Of a stretch of 64,000 bases of DNA, positions 18,424 to 27,910 are shown in pieces; position 1 is the stretch's first letter; every line of letters begins with the position of its first letter. Both the position numbers and the translations under genes were made by a program. This stretch comes from Pantoea sp. Cy-639. GTDB lineage: Bacteria > Pseudomonadota > Gammaproteobacteria > Pseudomonadales > Pseudomonadaceae. The stretch spans positions 124,001-188,000 of the forward strand of contig NZ_VWXI01000004.1 of the NCBI RefSeq assembly GCF_011752525.1, written 5' to 3'. A model generated the notes under the pieces. That model was not told the origin of the DNA. It made no database searches and saw nothing but the letters and a program-made list of their open reading frames with translations.

Positions 18424-19430
18424 CTCAAGGGTGGCTGATTCCACTGGTCGTGTTGCTATCCTTCGGCTTGACGGCGTTGCTGCGTCGGTATGCCCTGGCG
18501 CGAAGCATCATGGACATTCCCAATGCACGTAGTTCCCATGCCGTGCCGACTCCTCGTGGCGGTGGCGTGGCGATCGTCCTGGCGTTCCTGCTGTCTCTGG
18601 CCGCGCTGGGCGCCTTGCAGGTGGCAAGCTTCGACACGTTGGTCGCGCTGGGCGGGGCAGGTGGCCTGATCGCGCTGATCGGTTTCATGGATGACCATGG
18701 GCACATCGCCGCGCGCTGGCGCTTGTTGGGGCATTTCGCCGCGGCCGGCTGGGCGCTGTTCTGGCTGGGCGGGCTGCCGCCACTGGACGTTTTCGGCATC
18801 CGCCTCGAGATGGGCTGGGTCGGCACGGTGCTGGCTGCGTTCTACCTGGTGTGGTTGCTCAACCTGTACAACTTCATGGATGGCATCGACGGCATCGCCA
18901 GCATCGAAGCTATCTGCGCCTGTCTCGGGGCTTGCCTGCTGTACTGGGTAAGCGGTCACGAGCAACTGGCCGTGCTGCCGCTGTTGCTGGCGGCGGCCGT
19001 CTGCGGCTTCCTTTATTGGAACTTCCCACCGGCGCGGATCTTCATGGGCGATGCTGGCAGCGGTTTTCTCGGGATCGCGCTGGGTGTCCTGTCGCTGCAG
19101 GCAGCGTGGGTGTCTTCGCAGCTGTTCTGGGGCTGGCTGATCCTGCTGGGGGTGTTCATCGTCGATGCGACCTTCACTCTGGGCCGTCGGCTGGCGCGTG
19201 GTGACAAGGTCTACGAGGCGCACCGCAGCCATGCCTACCAGTTCGCGTCGCGCCAGTACGGCAAGCACCTGCCGGTGACCCTGGCGGTTGCGGCGCTGAA
19301 CCTGTTCTGGTTGTTGCCGTTGGCCTTGTGCGTCATGCTGCTGAAGCTGGACGGCCTGCTGGCGGTGATCATCGCCTACGCGCCGCTGGTGCTGCTGGCC
19401 GTACGCTACCGCGCCGGCGCGCTGGAATAG
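18420..19430 (+). CDS. wbpL: Undecaprenyl-phosphate HexNAc-1-phosphate transferase (WbpL)
   Basis: Initiating enzyme of O-antigen assembly, placing a HexNAc-1-P on undecaprenyl phosphate. The 336-residue, 10-11 TM protein is of the MraY/WecA family: NARSSHAVPTPRGGG, the cytoplasmic FMDDHGHI, NLYNFMDGIDGIAS, FMGDAGSGFLGI and the C-terminal HRSHAYQ motif. In P. aeruginosa WbpL initiates both O-specific and common polysaccharide. ATG 18420 overlaps the previous stop (AAAATGA). Confidence 0.93.
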   Translation: MTQGWLIPLVVLLSFGLTALLRRYALARSIMDIPNARSSHAVPTPRGGGVAIVLAFLLSLAALGALQVASFDTLVALGGAGGLIALIGFMDDHGHIAARWRLLGHFAAAGWALFWLGGLPPLDVFGIRLEMGWVGTVLAAFYLVWLLNLYNFMDGIDGIASIEAICACLGACLLYWVSGHEQLAVLPLLLAAAVCGFLYWNFPPARIFMGDAGSGFLGIALGVLSLQAAWVSSQLFWGWLILLGVFIVDATFTLGRRLARGDKVYEAHRSHAYQFASRQYGKHLPVTLAVAALNLFWLLPLALCVMLLKLDGLLAVIIAYAPLVLLAVRYRAGALE

Positions 19431-19516
19431 TTGTTGATTATCGCTGTCTGGCAGGTCCTGCGACCCGTTCAGGGTGCAGTTTCATTTTTGGAGCGGTAAA
19501 GGTGTTCGAAGGGCTT

Positions 19517-21511
19517 ATGGATAGAATGCGATCATTTCTGCTGGGGTTGCCGCGTCGGCAAAAGCGTCTTCTGCAAGTGGCCACCGATGTGCTGCTGGTA
19601 TGGGGCGCCTTGTGGCTGGCTTTCGTCGTGCGTCTGGGAATCGACGAACTGGCAGACCCTCTGCGAGAGCATTTCTGGCTGTTCCTGGCGGCCCCGATCG
19701 TGGCGGTACCGTTGTTCATCCGTTTTGGCATGTACCGGGCGGTCATGCGCTACTTCGGCAATGACGCCCTGATCGCCATCATCAAGGCAGTCAGCCTGTC
19801 GTCACTGATCCTCGGTGTCCTGGTCTACTGGTACAGCAACCACCAGAACGTCGTGCCTCGCTCGATCATCTTCAACTACTGGTGGTTGAGCCTGGTCATG
19901 GTCGGCGGCCTGCGCCTTGCGATGCGCCAGTATTTCCTTGGCGACTGGTTCGCGGCGGCCCAGCACATGCCGTTCACCAACCGCGACAATGGGCTGCCGA
20001 AGGTCGCCATCTATGGTGCGGGCTCGGCCGGAAACCAGCTGGTGGCGGCCTTGCGCCTGGGCAAGGTGATGCGTCCGGTTGCTTTCATCGATGACGACGA
20101 CAGCATCGCCAACCGGGTGATCTCGGGCCTGCAGGTGTACAAGCCCAAGCACTTGCAGCAGATGATCGACCACACCGGCGCCGAGGAAGTGCTGCTGGCG
20201 ATTCCTTCGGTGAGCCGTGGCCGTCGCCGGGAAATCCTTGGCTTCCTCGAAGGCTTCCCGCTGCATGTGCGCAGTGTCCCCGGCTTCATGGACCTGGCCA
20301 GCGGGCGAGTCAAGGTCGATGACATCCAGGAAGTCGATATCGCCGACTTGCTGGGCCGTGATGCGGTGCCGGCCCAGGAAGGCCTGCTGCAGCGTTGCAA
20401 CACCGACCTGGTGGTCATGGTCACTGGTGCCGGCGGCTCGATCGGCTCAGAGCTGTGCCGCCAGATCCTGTCGCTCGGCCCGCGTACCTTGCTGCTGTTC
20501 GAGCACAGCGAGTTCAACCTCTACAGCATCCTGTCCGAGCTGGAACAGCGCGTGGTGCGTGAGTCCCTGCCGACCCGGGTGTTGCCGATTCTCGGCTCGG
20601 TACGCAATCAGTCGCAGCTCGTGGACATCATGCGCACCTGGCGTGTGGACACCGTCTACCACGCCGCGGCGTACAAGCACGTACCAATGGTCGAGCACAA
20701 CATTGCCGAGGGTGTGCTGAATAATGTCATGGGCACGCTGTACACCGCCCAGGCCGCTCTTCAGGCAGGTGTCGCCAACTTCGTGTTGATCTCCACGGAC
20801 AAAGCCGTACGCCCGACCAATGTCATGGGCAGCACCAAGCGCCTGGCAGAAATGACGCTGCAGGCATTGAGCTGCGAAATGGCGCCAGTGCTGTTCGGTG
20901 AGAGTGGCAATGTTTCGCAGGTCAACAAGACACGCTTCACCATGGTGCGCTTCGGCAATGTACTGGGGTCGTCCGGCTCGGTCATCCCGTTGTTCCACAA
21001 GCAGATCAAGGCCGGTGGCCCGCTGACGGTCACGCACCCGAAGATCACGCGCTACTTCATGACCATTCCGGAGGCTGCCCAGTTGGTCATCCAGGCCGGC
21101 TCGATGGGGCAGGGGGGAGATGTCTTCGTGCTCGACATGGGGGAGCCCGTGCGAATCGTCGAACTGGCGGAGAAGATGATCCATCTCTCCGGGTTGAGCA
21201 TCCGTTCGGAGCGTAACCCCCATGGCGACATTTCGATCGAGTTCAGCGGGCTGCGTCCAGGCGAGAAGCTCTATGAGGAGTTACTGATCGGTGACAATGT
21301 CGCCGCGACTCAGCATCCCATGATCATGCGCGCCAACGAGGACTATCTGTCCTGGGACGTGTTGAAGGGGCTGCTCAATGAGCTGATGGCGGCGCTGGCG
21401 ATCGATGATTATGCGCGGGTCCGCCAGTTGCTCCGGGAAATGGTGAGTGGCTATGCCCCGGATGGCGAGATTGTCGACTGGATCTACCAGCAGCGTCGAT
21501 TCGATCCTTGA
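19517..21511 (+). CDS. wbpM: UDP-GlcNAc C6 dehydratase (WbpM)
   Basis: Inner-membrane 4,6-dehydratase required for O-antigen in many Pseudomonas. The 664 residues comprise four N-terminal membrane segments, a CoA-binding-like Rossmann domain (YGAGSAGNQLVA), and a cytoplasmic catalytic SDR domain (TGAGGSIGSELCRQI; STDKAVRPTNVMGSTKR, with Met in place of catalytic Tyr). P. aeruginosa WbpM is about 665 residues. ATG 19517 matches the family N-terminus; GTG 19502 has a better GGAG at 8 bases and would add five residues, so the start is uncertain. It ends the locus. Confidence 0.94.
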   Translation: MDRMRSFLLGLPRRQKRLLQVATDVLLVWGALWLAFVVRLGIDELADPLREHFWLFLAAPIVAVPLFIRFGMYRAVMRYFGNDALIAIIKAVSLSSLILGVLVYWYSNHQNVVPRSIIFNYWWLSLVMVGGLRLAMRQYFLGDWFAAAQHMPFTNRDNGLPKVAIYGAGSAGNQLVAALRLGKVMRPVAFIDDDDSIANRVISGLQVYKPKHLQQMIDHTGAEEVLLAIPSVSRGRRREILGFLEGFPLHVRSVPGFMDLASGRVKVDDIQEVDIADLLGRDAVPAQEGLLQRCNTDLVVMVTGAGGSIGSELCRQILSLGPRTLLLFEHSEFNLYSILSELEQRVVRESLPTRVLPILGSVRNQSQLVDIMRTWRVDTVYHAAAYKHVPMVEHNIAEGVLNNVMGTLYTAQAALQAGVANFVLISTDKAVRPTNVMGSTKRLAEMTLQALSCEMAPVLFGESGNVSQVNKTRFTMVRFGNVLGSSGSVIPLFHKQIKAGGPLTVTHPKITRYFMTIPEAAQLVIQAGSMGQGGDVFVLDMGEPVRIVELAEKMIHLSGLSIRSERNPHGDISIEFSGLRPGEKLYEELLIGDNVAATQHPMIMRANEDYLSWDVLKGLLNELMAALAIDDYARVRQLLREMVSGYAPDGEIVDWIYQQRRFDP

Positions 21512-21540
21512 TGGGCGAATGCGGCCTGATGGTTTTTCCT

Positions 21541-21573
21541 GGAGCCCATGCACCTTGCATGGGCTCCTTTTTT
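21541..21573 (+). terminator. Intrinsic terminator closing the O-antigen locus
   Basis: A perfect 12-bp stem (GGAGCCCATGCA at 21541-21552, complement at 21556-21567) with a 3-base loop and six T residues, 30 bases after the wbpM stop. Confidence 0.95.
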
Positions 21574-21749
21574 ATATGGGGAATTCCCTTTCGTTTGCCA
21601 GATAAAACTTAGGAGGTTAGAGGGGCAATCCTGAGAGCGCAGGCGGTTTAATTTGGTAATCATTGCCGCGTATCCAGGCAGACATCCAGGGGTTAGGTTG
21701 GAGCGGCAACCAAGGAAAAGTTGCCCAACTTACTTCAAGGAGTCGTTAT

Positions 21750-22082
21750 ATGCGCAATATCGTGTTTTCCTACTTGCTATTGCCGCTTTTCGCTGGTCTC
21801 TCCCTCACGGCCAATGCCGCTTCGATCCCCCAGGCGGCCAATGCGCCACTCACCGCGCAGCAGGCTGGCGCCAGCGAAGGCAGCCCGAAGATCGACCTCA
21901 ACAGTGCCGATGCCCAGACATTGCAGAAGCATCTGGAGGGTATCGGCAAGGCGAAGGCCGAGGCAATCGTGGCTCATCGCGAGGCGAGCGGGCCTTTTGC
22001 ATCGGTTGATGAATTGCTGGAGGTCAAAGGTATCGGCAGTACCTTGCTGGAGCGTAATCGCGACAAGGTGAGGGTGGAATAG
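21750..22082 (+). CDS. ComEA-family helix-hairpin-helix protein
   Basis: A 110-residue exported protein: signal peptide over residues 1-23 (YLLLPLFAGLSLTANAA), a short linker, then the ComEA helix-hairpin-helix unit (KIDLNSADAQTLQKHLEGIGKAKA, VDELLEVKGIGSTLLERNR). ComEA-type proteins bind DNA in the periplasm during uptake; Pseudomonas copies are short and free of the membrane anchor. AAGGAG lies 8 bases before ATG 21750. It follows wbpM as PA3140 does in P. aeruginosa. No other competence gene is nearby. Confidence 0.88.
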   Translation: MRNIVFSYLLLPLFAGLSLTANAASIPQAANAPLTAQQAGASEGSPKIDLNSADAQTLQKHLEGIGKAKAEAIVAHREASGPFASVDELLEVKGIGSTLLERNRDKVRVE

Positions 22083-22137
22083 CCCTCCGGGTCGATGACC
22101 GGTTGGCCTTCTGCCAGCCGGCCATCGCTTCAGGCTT

Positions 22138-22305
22138 TCAGCGATCCTGGCGCTCCTTGGCATCCATTTCGGCATTGCGCTCATGGACTTTTCTCAACTG
22201 TTCCTCGGTCAGCGGCAGCTTCTTGGCCGTGTCCCGAAGCAGCATCAGGCCCCCGATGATCGAGCCGAGGGCTATGATCAATATCAACCAGGCATACCAA
22301 GGCAT
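22138..22305 (-). CDS. DUF2897-type small membrane protein
   Basis: A 55-residue protein beginning MPWYAWLILIIALGSI, with one N-terminal membrane helix (about residues 5-23) followed by a charged cytoplasmic tail (LRDTAKKLPLTEEQLRKVHERN). It resembles the DUF2897 family of Pseudomonas. GGAG precedes the start, and a good sigma-70 promoter lies 70-100 bases upstream. Function unknown. Confidence 0.8.
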   Translation of the reverse strand: MPWYAWLILIIALGSIIGGLMLLRDTAKKLPLTEEQLRKVHERNAEMDAKERQDR

Positions 22306-22377
22306 TGTGTTCTCCTGTGTCTTGGGGCTTGAGTTTCGGCTGTACAGGTTCGAACCTGACCGGAACGCGATAGTTCA

Positions 22378-22406
22378 ATTATAGAAGCGCCCGCCGGGCT
22401 GGCCAA
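22378..22406 (-). promoter_or_regulatory. Sigma-70 promoter of the DUF2897 gene
   Basis: On the minus strand TTGGCC (22401-22406) and TATAAT (22378-22383) are separated by exactly 17 bases, a near-consensus promoter pointing at the DUF2897 gene. The 5' UTR that follows contains a perfect 14-bp palindrome at 22345-22358. Confidence 0.72.
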
Positions 22407-22484
22407 TTCTCCACGTCCGTGGCCCCAAAACGCACCACTTCGTTTACAATGCGCGCCGTTTTCGACTTGCCAAGAGACCTGACC

Positions 22485-23186
22485 ATGTCCGCCTGCCAGA
22501 CGCCCCTGATCGTTGCCCTCGACTTCCCTACCCGCGAGGCCGCTCTGAAGCTGGCTGACCAGCTCGATCCAGCCCTGTGCCGGGTAAAGGTCGGCAAGGA
22601 GCTGTTCACCAGCAGCGCCTCCGGGATCGTCGAAACGCTGTGTGACAAGGGCTTCGAAGTGTTCCTCGACCTCAAGTTCCACGATATTCCCAACACCACC
22701 GCCATGGCCGTAAAGGCTGCGGCAGAGATGGGCGTGTGGATGGTCAACGTGCACTGCTCCGGTGGTTTGCGCATGATGTCGGCTTGCCGTGAAGAGCTGG
22801 CCAAGCGCAGCGGCCCGCAGCCGTTGCTGATCGGCGTGACCGTGCTGACCAGTATGGAGCGCGAGGACCTGGCAGGTATCGGTCTGGATGTCGACCCGCA
22901 GGAGCAGGTATTGCGCCTGGCGGCATTGGCGCAGAAGGCCGGTATGGACGGCCTGGTGTGCTCGGCTCTGGAGGCTCCGGCGCTGAAGGCGGCGCATCCG
23001 TCGCTGCAGTTGGTAACCCCGGGTATCCGCCCGGCCGGCAGTGCCCAGGATGACCAGCGCCGCATCCTGACCCCGCGCCAGGCCCTGGACGCGGGTTCCG
23101 ATTACCTGGTGATCGGGCGTCCAATCAGCCAGGCGGCAGATCCGGCCAAGGCACTGGCGGCAGTGGTCGCCGAAATTCGCGGCTGA
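22485..23186 (+). CDS. pyrF: Orotidine 5'-phosphate decarboxylase
   Basis: Last step of UMP synthesis, OMP to UMP. The 233-residue TIM barrel shows [13 protein letters not shown], the catalytic [11 protein letters not shown] (Lys/Asp network) near residues 60-70, [13 protein letters not shown] and [19 protein letters not shown] at the phosphate-binding end. The length is normal for the bacterial family. ATG 22485 follows AAGAGACC. A TACAAT hexamer at 22445-22450 may be its -10 box. Confidence 0.97.
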   Translation: MSACQTPLIVALDFPTREAALKLADQLDPALCRVKVGKELFTSSASGIVETLCDKGFEVFLDLKFHDIPNTTAMAVKAAAEMGVWMVNVHCSGGLRMMSACREELAKRSGPQPLLIGVTVLTSMEREDLAGIGLDVDPQEQVLRLAALAQKAGMDGLVCSALEAPALKAAHPSLQLVTPGIRPAGSAQDDQRRILTPRQALDAGSDYLVIGRPISQAADPAKALAAVVAEIRG

Positions 23187-23200
23187 TCCCAGACAGTGGG

Positions 23201-23260
23201 AGCGGGCTTGTTCCGCGATGGCGATTGCCTGAGCTGACGCCATCGCGGGGCAAGCCTGCT
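23201..23260. repeat. REP pair (REPIN-like inverted repeat)
   Basis: Two 23-base arms (23201-23223 and 23238-23260) are inverted copies with three mismatches, core GGCTTG..CCGCGATGGCG, separated by 14 bases. They lie between the convergent pyrF and oxidoreductase genes, a typical site for Pseudomonas REPs. Confidence 0.85.
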
Positions 23261-23264
23261 GATC

Positions 23265-24266
23265 TCAGACCTTCAATACCAACTTGCCGAAATTCTCCCC
23301 GTTGAACAGCTTGAGCAGGGTTTCGGGGAAGGTTTCCAGCCCCTCGACCACATCCTCCTTGCTCTTCACCTTGCCGCTGGCCAACCAGCCGGCCATCTCC
23401 TGCGCGGCCTTGCCGTACTCCTTGACGTAGTCCATGACCACGAAGCCCTCCATGCGTGCGCGGTTCACCAGCAGCGACAGATAGTTGGCCGGGCCCTTGA
23501 CCGCCTCCTTGTTGTTGTACTGGCTGATGGCGCCGCAGATCACCACCCTGGCCTTGAAGTTCAGCCGCGAGAGCACGGCGTCGAGGATGTCGCCGCCGAC
23601 GTTGTCGAAGTACACGTCCACCCCTTTGGGGCATTCGCGCTTGAGGCCGGCCAGCACGTCCTCGGCCTTGTAGTCGATCACGCCATCGAAGCCCAGCTCG
23701 TCGATCAAGTACCGGCACTTCTGCGCGCCGCCGGCGATACCGACCACGCGGCAACCTTTGAGCTTGGCGATCTGCCCGGCGATGCTGCCGACGGCGCCGG
23801 CCGCGCCGGAGATCACCACGGTTTCCCCGGCCTGCGGTTGGCCGATGTCGAGCAGGGCGAAGTAGGCGGTCATGCCAGTCATGCCCAGGGCTGACAGGTA
23901 GCGGGGCAGGGGGGCGAGGCGGGGATCGATCTTGTGCAGGCCCTGGGGCTCGCCGGTGAAGTAGTCCTGCACGCCGAGGGCGCCGCTGACATGGTCACCG
24001 GGCTTGTAGTCGGGGTGCTGGGAACTGACCACTTCGCCGACGCCGAGGGCTCGCATCACCTGGCCCAGGCCGACGGGCGGAATGTAGGACTTGCCTTCGT
24101 TCATCCAGCCGCGCATGGCCGGATCCAGCGACAGGTAGAGGTTTCTCACCAGCACCTGGCCGGCGCCGGGCTCGTCGGCGGCTACCTGCTCATAGGTGAA
24201 GTCGTCACGGCGCACGGCGCCGACCGGGCGCTTGGTCAGCAGGAAACGGCGGTTGGTGTGGGGCAT
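23265..24266 (-). CDS. NADP-dependent oxidoreductase, zinc-independent MDR family
   Basis: A 333-residue medium-chain reductase of the leukotriene B4 dehydrogenase / curcumin reductase type: LYLSLDPAMRGWMNEGKSYIPPV near the N-terminus, the Rossmann GAAGAVGSIAGQIAKLKG near residue 155, and YFDNVGGDILDAVL. These enzymes reduce the double bond of enones with NADPH; the substrate here is unknown. ATG 24266 follows CAGGAGAACTCGCC; the longer frame to 24338 lacks family similarity. Confidence 0.88.
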   Translation of the reverse strand: MPHTNRRFLLTKRPVGAVRRDDFTYEQVAADEPGAGQVLVRNLYLSLDPAMRGWMNEGKSYIPPVGLGQVMRALGVGEVVSSQHPDYKPGDHVSGALGVQDYFTGEPQGLHKIDPRLAPLPRYLSALGMTGMTAYFALLDIGQPQAGETVVISGAAGAVGSIAGQIAKLKGCRVVGIAGGAQKCRYLIDELGFDGVIDYKAEDVLAGLKRECPKGVDVYFDNVGGDILDAVLSRLNFKARVVICGAISQYNNKEAVKGPANYLSLLVNRARMEGFVVMDYVKEYGKAAQEMAGWLASGKVKSKEDVVEGLETFPETLLKLFNGENFGKLVLKV

Positions 24267-24441
24267 GGCGAGTTCTCCTGAACGAGGGACGTGGGGGGGA
24301 TCATCGGCCGGTCGCGGCATGGCGTCACGCAAGATCACCGCGAACGATAGTAGTCCAACCGTGCTCCTGATGATGCTGCCCAGCCCGGTACTGGTCTGAC
24401 TAGACTCAGCCGCGTCTTTCCAACCTATTCAGGAGCCAGTG

Positions 24442-25203
24442 ATGAGCATGACTTTCGCAGGCCAGGTCGCCCTGGTCACCGGTGGCGCGGCGGGTATCGG
24501 GCGGGCAACGGCCCTGGCGTTCGCTGCCGAGGGTCTCAAGGTGGTGGTGGCCGACCGCGACGCGGCGGGCGGCGAGGCCACGGCGACGCTGATCCGCCAG
24601 GCAGGCGGCGAGGCACTGTGCGTGGCTTGCGACGTGACCCAGGAGCGCGACGTGCGCCAGTTGCACGAGCAGGTCATCGCCGCTTATGGACGACTGGACT
24701 ATGCCTTCAACAACGCCGGCATCGAGATCGAGCAGGGCCGCCTGGCCGAGGGCAGCGAGGCACAGTTCGATGCGATCATGAGTGTCAACGTCAAGGGCGT
24801 GTGGCTGTGCATGAAACACCAGATACCGCTGCTGCTGGCCCAGGGCGGTGGGGTGATCGTCAACACGGCTTCGGTGGCCGGGCTGTCGGCTGCACCGAAG
24901 ATGAGCATCTATGCCGCTTCCAAGCACGCTGTGATCGGCCTGACCAAATCGGCGGCCATCGAGTATGCGAAGAAAGGCATCCGGGTCAACGCGGTATGTC
25001 CGGCGGTCATCGATACCGACATGTTCCGCCGCGCCTACGAGGCCGATCCGCGCAAGGCCGAGTTCGCTGCGGCGATGCACCCGGTCGGGCGTATCGGCAA
25101 GGTCGAGGAAATCGCCAGCGCCGTGCTGTACTTGTGCAGCGATGGTGCCGCATTCACCACTGGGCACAGCTTGACCGTCGATGGTGGCGCTTTGGCGATC
25201 TGA
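24442..25203 (+). CDS. SDR family oxidoreductase
   Basis: Classical short-chain dehydrogenase, 253 residues: TGGAAGIGRATAL cofactor loop (about residues 14-26), NNAGIE, the catalytic Ser in NTASVAG and YAASKHAVIGL (Tyr/Lys), and a C-terminal TGHSLTVDGGALAI. The substrate is not evident. CAGGAG lies 6 bases before ATG 24442; the GTG three bases earlier is less well placed. Divergent from the preceding oxidoreductase. Confidence 0.88.
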   Translation: MSMTFAGQVALVTGGAAGIGRATALAFAAEGLKVVVADRDAAGGEATATLIRQAGGEALCVACDVTQERDVRQLHEQVIAAYGRLDYAFNNAGIEIEQGRLAEGSEAQFDAIMSVNVKGVWLCMKHQIPLLLAQGGGVIVNTASVAGLSAAPKMSIYAASKHAVIGLTKSAAIEYAKKGIRVNAVCPAVIDTDMFRRAYEADPRKAEFAAAMHPVGRIGKVEEIASAVLYLCSDGAAFTTGHSLTVDGGALAI

Positions 25204-25235
25204 GCACCATCTGGCTTGCGCAATGTCGCTACTCT

Positions 25236-26393
25236 TCAGCCATGGGCCAGTGCAAGGGCCCTGGATGATTTCCACAACGCCAGGGCCACTGCCGCGCATC
25301 CGAGTACCAATACTCCCCCGAACAACACCAAGGCCATTCGCGATCCCAGGTGGTCACTGAGCAGGCCGGTGAAGATCACCGGCAGGCTGAACCCCAGGTA
25401 GGCGAGCAGGAAGAACCCGGCACTGGCACGGGTTTTCTCGTTGCCGGCCAGTTGATTCACCGCCGCCAGCCCCCCCAGGTAGATGAAGCCGTAGCAGGCG
25501 CTGCTGGCAGCGAACGCGCCCAGCAGCACGCCCGCAAGTTGACCACTGTCGGCGCCCCAGGCCAGCAACGCGTAGCTGCACGGCAGGATCAGCAGCCCCA
25601 GCAGAGTGGCGTGGCTGCTGGCCATGCGCCGGGCCATGGGTTGGAACAGCAGCCCGCAACTGATCACGCAGAACGTCGAGAAGCCCGACCAGGCACTGAG
25701 CCCATGCTGGCGCAGGATACCTGGCAGCAGGGCGATCACCAGGCCGACACAGGCCCAGGCCAGCAAGATCGCCAGGCCATAAGCCAGGCTGCCGGCGGGG
25801 TAGAACGGCAAGCGCAGCATGGCGCTGCGCGCGGCCTTGCGCGGCTCCGGCAGGCGCCAGACCAGGCATAGGGCGATGGCCGCCAGGACCAGTTGCAGGT
25901 GGAAGCTGCCGGGGGCCAGTGTCGGGCCACTGAGCAGGAACAGGCTGGTCAGTGCCGCGCCCAGGCCGAAGCCGAGCGATGTGCTGGCGGTCACCCAGTT
26001 GGCCGCGCGGCTGCTGTGCTCCGGAGCCATCAGCTCGCCCATGTAGGCGGTCGCCGTGGCCGAGGCCAGCCCGGTGCCCAGGCCGAGGAACAGGCGCGCG
26101 ATACCCAGCGCTTCAAGGCTTGGCACCAGCAGCATGATCAGGGTGGCGATCATCGACAGGATCAGGGCGGTGAGAATCAGCGGGCGACGACCGACCCGGT
26201 CCGCCAGCCCCCCCAGCGCCAACAGCACCGGCAGCACGCCCAGTACATAGCCAGAGAAGGCCACGGCCGTGGCGGCCGCGCCTTGGCCGGAGAGGTCGGC
26301 GTAAGTGATGTACAGCGGGGCCTGCAGGTTTACCGCAAGGGTGATCAGGCACAGTGCGAAGGCCAGCAGGGCCGGGGCATGGCGCGTGGGCAT
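25236..26393 (-). CDS. MFS transporter divergent from a MocR regulator
   Basis: A 385-residue, 12-TM major facilitator with the loop 2-3 signature GGLADRVGRRPLIL and the first half NLQAPLYITYADLSGQG. The direction and substrate are unknown; the fold group is that of drug/metabolite exporters. ATG 26393 follows CGGAGCTCTC; upstream in-frame extension would run into the regulator. It is divergent from the MocR-like gene with 119 bases between, so that regulator probably controls it. Confidence 0.86.
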   Translation of the reverse strand: MPTRHAPALLAFALCLITLAVNLQAPLYITYADLSGQGAAATAVAFSGYVLGVLPVLLALGGLADRVGRRPLILTALILSMIATLIMLLVPSLEALGIARLFLGLGTGLASATATAYMGELMAPEHSSRAANWVTASTSLGFGLGAALTSLFLLSGPTLAPGSFHLQLVLAAIALCLVWRLPEPRKAARSAMLRLPFYPAGSLAYGLAILLAWACVGLVIALLPGILRQHGLSAWSGFSTFCVISCGLLFQPMARRMASSHATLLGLLILPCSYALLAWGADSGQLAGVLLGAFAASSACYGFIYLGGLAAVNQLAGNEKTRASAGFFLLAYLGFSLPVIFTGLLSDHLGSRMALVLFGGVLVLGCAAVALALWKSSRALALAHG

Positions 26394-26512
26394 GAGAGCT
26401 CCGTTGGATCTGTTGAGGTCGTCGCAGCATCGGGCCTGGTGAGCTGTGCCACAAGGTACACTCCGGTCGGATTTATGCTTAACTGTTCGCTCGAAATTAC
26501 CGAACACTTGCC

Positions 26513-27910
26513 ATGCACCTGACCCTCGACCGTCACCAGCGCACGCCGTTGGCCCAGCAACTGACCGAGCAACTGCGCCACTGGATCGGGCAGCAACGCC
26601 TGCGCCCGGGCGCGCGGCTGCCCTCGATACGTGCGATGGCTCGGGAACAGGCGGTGAGCCCGTCATGCGTGATCGAGGCTTATGACCGGTTGGTGGCCGA
26701 AGGTTGGCTGGTGGCACGACACGGCGCTGGCTTCTTCGTCGCCGAGCGGCAACCGGGAGCACCTGACAGCGCCGATGTGATCTGGGGAGAACATGCCGCT
26801 GGCAACTGGCGACAGTTTCGCGAAGGGCATGATGAATTGCTCAAGCTCGGCTGTGGCTGGTTGCCGGTGGCCTGGCGCGCCGAGGCCGAGCTGGCCCAGG
26901 CTGTGCGCCAGGTCAGCCGTGGCGCTCCTGAAGCACTGTTCGACTATTGCCCGCCGCAAGGCCTGGCCAGCCTGCGTCTGCAATTGCACAAGGGCCTGGC
27001 CCGCCTGGATATCGCCGCTGCGCCGGAGCGCATCCTCACCACCCAGGGCTCCAGCCATGCCCTCGACCTGCTGGTGCGCACGTTGCTGGCGCCGGGTGAC
27101 ACGGTGCTGGTGGAGCGCCCGGGCTACTACAACCTCTACAACCTGCTGCGTCATCACCAGGTGCGCATGCTCGAGGTGCCGCGCACGCCCACCGGGCCGG
27201 ATCTCGAGGTGCTGCAGGCGTTGCTCGTGGCGCATCGCCCGCGTTGTCTGTTCGTCAACAGCCTGTACCAGAATCCCACTGGTACCAGCCTCACGCCGAA
27301 GGTCGCCTATCGGTTGCTCGAACTGGCCCGCGAGCATGACCTGCGCATCATCGAGGATGATCTGTACGCCGACTTCCAGGAAGGGGCGGCAACACGCCTG
27401 GCGACCCTCGACAGTGAACAGCGGGTGATCTACCTGGGCAGCTTATCCAAGACCCTGAGCAGTTCGCTGCGGGTCGGCTATGTGGTGGCGGATGCGCCGC
27501 TGATCGCGCGTCTTGCCGAGCTGAAGATGATCAGCAGCATCGGCACTTCACGCTTTGCCGAACAAGTCGTGTTGCAGATGCTGACCACAGGCAGCTATCG
27601 CAAGAGCATACAGCGCCTGCGCCTGCGGCTTGGACAGCACATGGCCAAGGCCCTCGGGCAGTTGGAGGCTTGTGGCTGGGAGGTGTTCTGCGAGCCGTCC
27701 GGGGGCATGTTCGTCTGGGCCAGGGTGCCCGGGCGCAGCTTCGAAATGCTGGAGCAGTTGGCCCTGGAGCACGCCGTGTTGTTGACACCTGGCAGTGCCT
27801 TCGACCCGCAGGGACGGCCAGACGACTGGTTGCGCATCAATGTCGCCTATGGGCAGGATTCCCGTGCCCAGGCGTTCTTCCGGCATGCAGGGCGACCTGT
27901 GACGGCCTGA
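26513..27910 (+). CDS. MocR-type GntR/aminotransferase transcriptional regulator
   Basis: A 465-residue fusion of an N-terminal GntR winged helix (PLAQQLTEQLRHWIGQQRLRPGARLPSIRAMA, residues 12-43) and a fold-type I aminotransferase domain. PLP residues are present: NSLYQNPTG (Asn), IIEDDLYADF (Asp) and the Schiff-base lysine in SLSKTLSS (about Lys313). Such proteins sense PLP or an amino compound and usually act on the divergent gene, here the MFS transporter. Confidence 0.9.
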   Translation: MHLTLDRHQRTPLAQQLTEQLRHWIGQQRLRPGARLPSIRAMAREQAVSPSCVIEAYDRLVAEGWLVARHGAGFFVAERQPGAPDSADVIWGEHAAGNWRQFREGHDELLKLGCGWLPVAWRAEAELAQAVRQVSRGAPEALFDYCPPQGLASLRLQLHKGLARLDIAAAPERILTTQGSSHALDLLVRTLLAPGDTVLVERPGYYNLYNLLRHHQVRMLEVPRTPTGPDLEVLQALLVAHRPRCLFVNSLYQNPTGTSLTPKVAYRLLELAREHDLRIIEDDLYADFQEGAATRLATLDSEQRVIYLGSLSKTLSSSLRVGYVVADAPLIARLAELKMISSIGTSRFAEQVVLQMLTTGSYRKSIQRLRLRLGQHMAKALGQLEACGWEVFCEPSGGMFVWARVPGRSFEMLEQLALEHAVLLTPGSAFDPQGRPDDWLRINVAYGQDSRAQAFFRHAGRPVTA

